Positions 59,778 to 64,000 of a stretch of DNA of 64,000 nt are shown here, one piece after another. Position numbers and translations under genes: made by a program. The notes below the pieces were generated by a model that was given only the letters and a program-made list of their open reading frames with translations, was not told the origin of the DNA and did no database searches. Source of the DNA: UBA2279 sp034399355 (GTDB lineage: Bacteria > Actinomycetota > Coriobacteriia > Anaerosomatales > Anaerosomataceae); NCBI GenBank assembly GCA_034399355.1, contig JAXMMT010000032.1:1-64000 (forward strand), written 5' to 3'. The first letter of the stretch is position 1; every line of letters starts with the position of its first letter.

Positions 59778-60354
59778 TGGCGAGCCGGTATAAGAGCGCT
59801 GTGGAAGCGGTGTCTGTGCGGCTCGAGCAGGGGAGCGTGCAACACTCCCTGCGTGTCGCTGATACCGCCGGGTGGTTAGCAGGACTCTACGGTGATGCTG
59901 TTGAGGACGCCCGGATCGCCGGGGCATTGCACGACTGGTGCAGAGATGTACCCGGCCCGAGCTGGTGCGTCTTGCCGGCGAAGTGGGTGTGCCTGTCACT
60001 GCCGTGGACTGCGAGGTCCCGTACCTGCTGCACGGTCCGGTTGCGGCCGCTTTGCTGGCCGCGGAGTTCCCGTGGCTCTCGCAAGAGGTGCTCGATGCCG
60101 TGGCGGCGCACACGTGTGGGGCGGCTCGTATCGATGCGCTCGGGATGATCGTCTACATCGCCGATACCATCGAATCGGGTCGAACGCACGACGGAGTCGA
60201 CGAGCTGCGCCGGGCGGCCGGCGAGGTGTCACTTGATGAGCTGTTCCTGCGGACGTACGCGGCCTCTCTGAAGCACCTGGTCGAGGGTCGGCGACTGATT
60301 CATCCGACGACCGTGGAGACCTGGAACGCGCTTGTAGCAGGTGAACGCCTATGA
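59777..60354 (+). pseudogene. yqeK: YqeK family HD-domain hydrolase, interrupted by a frameshift
   Basis: YqeK hydrolyses diadenosine tetraphosphate and normally follows nadD. The first frame reads MASRYKSAVEAV, VQHSLRVADTAGWLA, then ALHDWCRDV with the HD pair. At 59951-59955 (CCCGG) the family continues in the +1 frame as RPELVRLAGEVGVPVTA, LLHGPVAAAL, HTCGAARIDALGMIVYIADTIESGR to TGA at 60354. One extra C in the CCC run would restore a full-length protein. This is either a real mutation or a sequencing error in a homopolymer; all other motifs are intact. Confidence 0.85.
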
Positions 60355-61544
60355 GTAGGCGAACCAGAGATCGGAGCGTCTCCGAAGAGCCCAAGACCGT
60401 GGCCGGAAACTCGGCTGACTATCCGCGGCGCCGCACCTCTACCGAGAGCTCGGATACTACCGCCGGGTACCGGATCTCGAAGCGTTCCTCCCGTTCGGGG
60501 AAGAAAGCGCGACGTGCTGCCCGCACCGAGCAACGCAGGGTCGAAGTCAGGGAGAAGGCGAGCAGAACCAGTCGGAGTCTTGCGGTGGTGGTCAAGCGTT
60601 CGGGCATCGTGCTCGCCGCAACAGTAGCGGTTCTGCTGGCGCTCGTGTTGATCGCTACAGGGATCAATAGCCTCGCTCGTTACATCGCCAAGCGGCAGGC
60701 GGTCGCTGAGAGCTCGCCGGAGGCATTGCGCGAGAAGGCGAAGGAAAACCTGCTGATTATCGGTGTCAACGGCAAGCAAGGCGCGGACTTCCTGGCCGTG
60801 CGCCTCGATGAGAAAGGCGGCCAGATCTTCGGCATCGCCATCCCGGACGGAGCCTTCATGGAGGTACCGGGTCAAGGGTTTGAGCGGATTGGCGACAGTT
60901 ACGGCGCCGGTCCCGAGGTGTCCCTTGCCGCGATTTCCAACTACCTGTCGGTGCCGTTCGAGAAGTACATCGTTGTGGACAAAGACACGTACCAGGAGGC
61001 GCTCACCAGTCAATCGCTCGCCGGCGTCATGGAGCGAGTCGTGGCGACCGACCTCGAGAACGCTGAGCGGGAGAGCATTGCGTCGTTCATGGGGGACGTT
61101 TCCAGCGAGAACGTGGCGCTGGTGCCCTTGCCGGTCAAACCCATCAGTCTCGGCGACCAGACCTTCTTCGAACCACAGCGGCAGGAAGTGGCCGAGCTCC
61201 TGCTCTCTTGGTGGGGTATCAAGCTCGGTGCTGAGGAGAACGTCGTGCGCGTGATCGTCTACAACGGCGCCGGCATTCCCGGAATCGCCGGTGAGGCCGC
61301 ACAGGAGCTGATCAGAAACGGCATGCGCGTGGTCGACACGAAGAACGCCGACCGTTTCGACTATGATGAGTCGCTCATCGTCGTGCAGGACGGCGTGCTG
61401 GAGAACGGGCAGCGCGTCAGAGATGTTCTTGGCGTTGGAACGATCGTCGACCAGCCATCTGATCAAGACGTGGCAGATGTCATCGTCATCATTGGAGCAG
61501 ACTATGTACCGTCCTTGGTGGACGGTACGCCGACTGGAGGGTGA
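60351..61544 (+). CDS. LytR-CpsA-Psr-like protein with LytR_C domain, catalytic residues not conserved
   Basis: A 397-residue protein: a basic, disordered N-terminus (about 1-80), a membrane helix (about 83-105), an LCP-like domain (about 130-270: LLIIGVNGKQGADFLAVRLDE, IAIPDGAFMEVPGQG) and a C-terminal LytR_C domain (about 295-390: VRVIVYNGAGIPGIAGEAAQEL). LCP enzymes attach glycopolymers to peptidoglycan using Asp and Arg residues in GxD, RSDT and PRDT motifs; here they read GVN, GADF and PDGA, so catalysis is doubtful. It lies between yqeK and rsfS, a common actinobacterial place. Confidence 0.75.
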   Translation: MSRRTRDRSVSEEPKTVAGNSADYPRRRTSTESSDTTAGYRISKRSSRSGKKARRAARTEQRRVEVREKASRTSRSLAVVVKRSGIVLAATVAVLLALVLIATGINSLARYIAKRQAVAESSPEALREKAKENLLIIGVNGKQGADFLAVRLDEKGGQIFGIAIPDGAFMEVPGQGFERIGDSYGAGPEVSLAAISNYLSVPFEKYIVVDKDTYQEALTSQSLAGVMERVVATDLENAERESIASFMGDVSSENVALVPLPVKPISLGDQTFFEPQRQEVAELLLSWWGIKLGAEENVVRVIVYNGAGIPGIAGEAAQELIRNGMRVVDTKNADRFDYDESLIVVQDGVLENGQRVRDVLGVGTIVDQPSDQDVADVIVIIGADYVPSLVDGTPTGG

Positions 61545-61912
61545 GCGCGCTGGATCCCAAAGAGTACGCGGTGCTGGCGGCGGAGGCCGCGGCCGAGAAG
61601 AAAGCGACCAACGTCGTTGTCCTGGACGTGGCGTCAACACTTGTCATCACCGAGTACTTCGTGCTCGCAAGCGGCAACAATGATCGACAGGTCCGCATGA
61701 TCGCCGAGGAGATCGAGGCGAAACTGAAGGCCGCTGGCCGTCCGGCCATCGGGCGTGAGGGCGAGCGTGAGGGGAAGTGGGTCCTTATCGACTTCGCCGA
61801 CGTTGTCGCGCACGTGTTCCAGCCGGAGGAGCGGGAGTTCTACCGTCTCGAGAAGTTATGGTCTGACGCTCCGCAGGTCGAACTCCCTGCGGAAATCGCA
61901 AACAAGTCGTGA
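61541..61912 (+). CDS. rsfS: Ribosomal silencing factor RsfS
   Basis: A 123-residue protein that binds L14 and blocks subunit joining. VVVLDVASTLVITEYFVLASGNNDRQVRMIAEEIE and WVLIDFADVVAHVFQPEEREFYRLEKLW are the DUF143 signature. GTG start overlapping the LCP-like gene; stop overlaps the transporter gene. Confidence 0.95.
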   Translation: MSALDPKEYAVLAAEAAAEKKATNVVVLDVASTLVITEYFVLASGNNDRQVRMIAEEIEAKLKAAGRPAIGREGEREGKWVLIDFADVVAHVFQPEEREFYRLEKLWSDAPQVELPAEIANKS

Positions 61913-62844
61913 CGTTGGCGGCCAAGCGCATGTGGGTAACGCTCGCCCTCGTGAGCGTTGCGGCGGTCTGGGGCGGTACGTTCGTGATGGTGAAAGACGC
62001 CGTCTCTCGCTACCCGATCTACGGGTTCCTCGGTCTACGATTCGCTATCGCCGTGGCGGCCTTCATCATCATGTTCCCGGTGTCGCTCAAACTGTTCAGG
62101 CCGGGGACCGTTCGCGTGGGCGTCCTTGCGGGCCTGATGCTCTGTGTAGGCTACATCTTCCAGACCTGGGGTCTACAGGCTACCTCTGCGTCCAAGGCCG
62201 CCTTCATCACCGGGATGTTCGTCGTGATCACACCGGCGCTGCAGGCGCTTTTGCTGCGCAGGCCTCCGCGTACTGCGACGATTGCCGGCGTGGTGCTGGC
62301 GGTCGTCGGCCTGTGGTTGCTGTCCGGTGGCGGAGCAGGTGGGTGGAACGTTGGTGATACCCGAACGCTGCTGTGCGCGACTGCGTACTCGGCGCATATG
62401 ATCGTGCTGGGTGGAGCTGGACGCGAGCACGACTCGAGGTCGCTCACGCTTGTGCAGCTAGCTACGGTCGCCGTCGTGTGTGGTGGGATCGCGATTGTCG
62501 TCGAGCGATCCCCATTGCCGCCTGATGCGGGGGTATGGGTGGCGCTGCTCGTTACGGGCGTGTTCGCCTCGGCGGTGGCCTTTGCGGTGCAGACCTACGC
62601 GCAACGTATCATCTCGCCAACCAAGACAGCGCTCATCCTCATAATGGAACCCGTGTTCGGCGGCGTGTTCGGCTGGTTAGCCGGAGAAACACTCGGGCTG
62701 AGCGGTGTCGCCGGCGCTGCCCTCATCCTTGGCGGGATGGTGGTCGCCGAGCTCGTGGGAGCGTCCGCACCGGCCGAGGAACACGTCGTGATACAGACCA
62801 CACTCGAGGGTCCGGCGGTGCCGATAATCGAGGAGGAGATGTAG
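61909..62844 (+). CDS. EamA/DMT-superfamily transporter
   Basis: A 311-residue membrane protein with ten predicted helices in two EamA repeats (AAVWGGTFVMVKDAV in the first; SPTKTALILIMEPVFGGVFGWLAGE in the second). Substrate is unknown; relatives export amino acids or metabolites. GTG start overlapping rsfS. The acidic C-terminal tail (about 25 residues) is cytoplasmic. Confidence 0.88.
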   Translation: MTLAAKRMWVTLALVSVAAVWGGTFVMVKDAVSRYPIYGFLGLRFAIAVAAFIIMFPVSLKLFRPGTVRVGVLAGLMLCVGYIFQTWGLQATSASKAAFITGMFVVITPALQALLLRRPPRTATIAGVVLAVVGLWLLSGGGAGGWNVGDTRTLLCATAYSAHMIVLGGAGREHDSRSLTLVQLATVAVVCGGIAIVVERSPLPPDAGVWVALLVTGVFASAVAFAVQTYAQRIISPTKTALILIMEPVFGGVFGWLAGETLGLSGVAGAALILGGMVVAELVGASAPAEEHVVIQTTLEGPAVPIIEEEM

Positions 62845-62857
62845 CGTCCGGTCGTGC

Positions 62858-62885
62858 TTGACCGTCGCAGGACGCCTGGTATACT
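62858..62885 (+). promoter_or_regulatory. Promoter of tRNA-Ala
   Basis: TTGACC (62858-62863) and TATACT (62880-62885) with a 16-base spacer, 33 bases upstream of the tRNA. Confidence 0.65.
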
Positions 62886-62918
62886 GACGCTTGCGCCTTT
62901 CGGGCGCCCAGTACTTGT

Positions 62919-62994
62919 GGGGCCATAGCTCAGCTGGGAGAGCGCATGGCTGGCAGCCATGAGGTCAGGGGTTCGATCCCCCTTGGCTCCACCA
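62919..62994 (+). tRNA. tRNA-Ala (anticodon GGC)
   Basis: Complete 76-base cloverleaf with encoded CCA. Acceptor GGGGCCA pairs with TGGCTCC (one G-U), D arm GCTCAGCTGGGAGAGC, anticodon arm CATGG-CTGGCAG-CCATG gives GGC, T arm AGGGG-TTCGATC-CCCCT. It reads GCC and GCU codons. Confidence 0.97.
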
Positions 62995-63027
62995 AAAGAC
63001 TGTTAACTGAACCCTGTGCAAGAAAAG

Positions 63028-64000
63028 ATGCCATTCGGCAGCGAGCGCTACGGTTCAGGTCTGATTTACGAAGAAGCCCATTCGAAAGAGTGGGCTTCTT
63101 CGATTTCTCGGCATCTGCAGCTTCCTTCTGATGGACAGCCGTTCGCACGTCGTACCCGAGAAGCGTGTCGAACGGTGGTGGAAGCCAACGATCGCTCGTT
63201 CAGCGCCGATCAGTTCGCGAGGCTCAGACAGCGGGTCATCGCCCGCATGGCAACAGCCTTGCGCTATGCCTTTCGCGGGGATGGCGGGGAGGAGACTGCC
63301 TTCTCGGCGAGAGCAGGGCGAGCAGGGAAGCATCTCTATCGCTACGCTCAGCGCACAGTTCTTTGTATCGAGGCGTATGAGGCATGTTCACGATGTGAGC
63401 AGGCTGCAGAGGGCGATGAGCATCGGGGACTCAGGGTCGTCCCAGCTCGAAGGACAATCTATAGCGACCAATCCCTGTGGATGTTCGTCCATTGCATGAA
63501 GTATCTCCGAGAGATGAAGGCCGATCCGGCGGCTCGCGAGTACCTGAGGGAGCACGTGTCGATCGACTGGTGGGAGGTGGGGTTTCTCATACTCGGCCAG
63601 GATGTCGGCGCGCGATTACAACAGACGCTGGCTGAAGATGAGAGTGATAACCCACGCACATTTGTGGGGCTCCTAAGCAAAGACCCCGATGGTGCGGCCA
63701 TCAGTGAGGAATGGCTAGCGGTTCTAACCGGGCACTGGCTGGACAGGTTGCGCCACCCGGAAGCGGACGACTTCCCGCTTGGCGTGGACCGACTTGGCCT
63801 GCTGGAGGATTTCCTGGAATTGTGCGCGGCCTTGCAGCATCTCTTCCCTGAAGAGACGCTTTCGACGCGCGAGGCCTTTTCGGGCTATCACGGAGCTGTC
63901 TTTGGGTTGGCCATTTGGGGACGCGCCGATGAGGGGGTGCAGTTCGCCGAGCAACACCGGAAGGGGGTCAAGCTCGTCAAGGATGCTCTCGACAACCCGC
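63028..64000 (+). CDS. Unidentified protein, partial (runs off the window)
   Basis: A single frame is open from an in-frame TAA at 63004 to the last base, over 320 codons with no stop. Candidate starts are GTG 63016, ATG 63028 (MPFGSERYG) and ATG 63247; none has a strong Shine-Dalgarno. The protein is charged and helical, with CIEAYEACSRCEQ near residue 115, then WMFVHCMKYLREMK, DWWEVGFLILGQDV and AVFGLAIWG; I see no signal peptide or membrane helix and recognise no domain. A hairpin at 63069-63102 lies within the first codons, so the true start may be 63247. It follows tRNA-Ala, a common integration site. Confidence 0.6.
   Translation, partial: MPFGSERYGSGLIYEEAHSKEWASSISRHLQLPSDGQPFARRTREACRTVVEANDRSFSADQFARLRQRVIARMATALRYAFRGDGGEETAFSARAGRAGKHLYRYAQRTVLCIEAYEACSRCEQAAEGDEHRGLRVVPARRTIYSDQSLWMFVHCMKYLREMKADPAAREYLREHVSIDWWEVGFLILGQDVGARLQQTLAEDESDNPRTFVGLLSKDPDGAAISEEWLAVLTGHWLDRLRHPEADDFPLGVDRLGLLEDFLELCAALQHLFPEETLSTREAFSGYHGAVFGLAIWGRADEGVQFAEQHRKGVKLVKDALDNP
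63069..63106 (+). terminator. Terminator-like hairpin after tRNA-Ala
   Basis: Fifteen-base stem CGAAGAAGCCCATTC (63069-63083) with GAGTGGGCTTCTTCG (63088-63102), GAAA tetraloop, one G-U pair, then ATTT. It probably ends the tRNA transcript, although the long downstream open frame passes through it. Confidence 0.7.

Noticed and set aside
42990..64000. CRISPR arrays, prophage genes or replication origin
   Set aside because: I looked for regularly spaced repeats, phage structural genes and DnaA-box clusters and saw none; the same holds for the rest of the window.

Overview
The window is a stretch of high-GC bacterial chromosome with short intergenic gaps, many overlapping start/stop codons and frequent GTG or TTG starts. 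The gene set suggests an anaerobic Actinomycetota, most likely in the Coriobacteriia (inference from content only): cell-wall-binding repeat (cwb2) surface protein, an Rnf complex in the order C-D-G-E-A-B followed by NusG-domain-II and Gx-family genes, a membrane-bound uptake hydrogenase, AMP-forming acetyl-CoA synthetase, and the chain mreBCD-mrdA-rodA / radical SAM-rng-rplU-rpmA-obg-proBA-nadD-yqeK-rsfS.

Layout. 1-6 kb: a sensor kinase, then an accessory patch with two decayed IS110-family relics flanking a YefM-YoeB toxin-antitoxin pair, followed by a small operon ending in a cwb2/L,D-transpeptidase protein. 6-11 kb: lipid kinase, RNase D, exonuclease VII subunits, HIT and DegV proteins. 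11-14 kb: acs preceded by a structured leader with competing terminator and antiterminator pairings, and an inositol-monophosphatase-family gene. 14-16 kb: an OmpR-type two-component system. 16-21 kb (minus strand): hydrogenase small subunit, large subunit, cytochrome b and maturation protease. The large subunit runs through an in-frame TGA at the nickel ligand, so it is read here as a [NiFeSe] selenoprotein. 21-25 kb: a triple 21-bp repeat, a DUF2249 protein, a truncated HAD gene, a Crp/Fnr regulator, a secreted protein, a cytochrome-b5-like protein and an RlmD-type methyltransferase. 25-32 kb: a PilT ATPase fused to a degenerate receiver domain, OsmC, glycosyltransferase, a deacetylase plus BshC-like pair, ferredoxin, PlsY and a second lipid kinase. 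32-37 kb: tRNA-Arg, an EF-G paralogue, cyclophilin, TPR protein, Ndk. 37-43 kb: rnfCDGEAB with accessory genes, then radC. 44-49.4 kb: rod-shape and cell-wall elongation genes. 49.4-62.8 kb: RNA, ribosome, proline and NAD housekeeping genes, with a frameshift in yqeK. 62.9-64 kb: tRNA-Ala and a long unidentified reading frame running off the window.

How it fits together (inference): H2 oxidised by the periplasmic hydrogenase feeds the quinone pool through cytochrome b, Rnf couples ferredoxin and NAD to an ion gradient, and Acs activates acetate. The most notable observations are the predicted selenocysteine hydrogenase with its SECIS-like hairpin and extra small-subunit cysteine, the acs leader RNA, the tandem 21-bp repeat near the hydrogenase promoter, the receiver-PilT fusion, and the zinc-finger-like tail on ribosomal protein L21.
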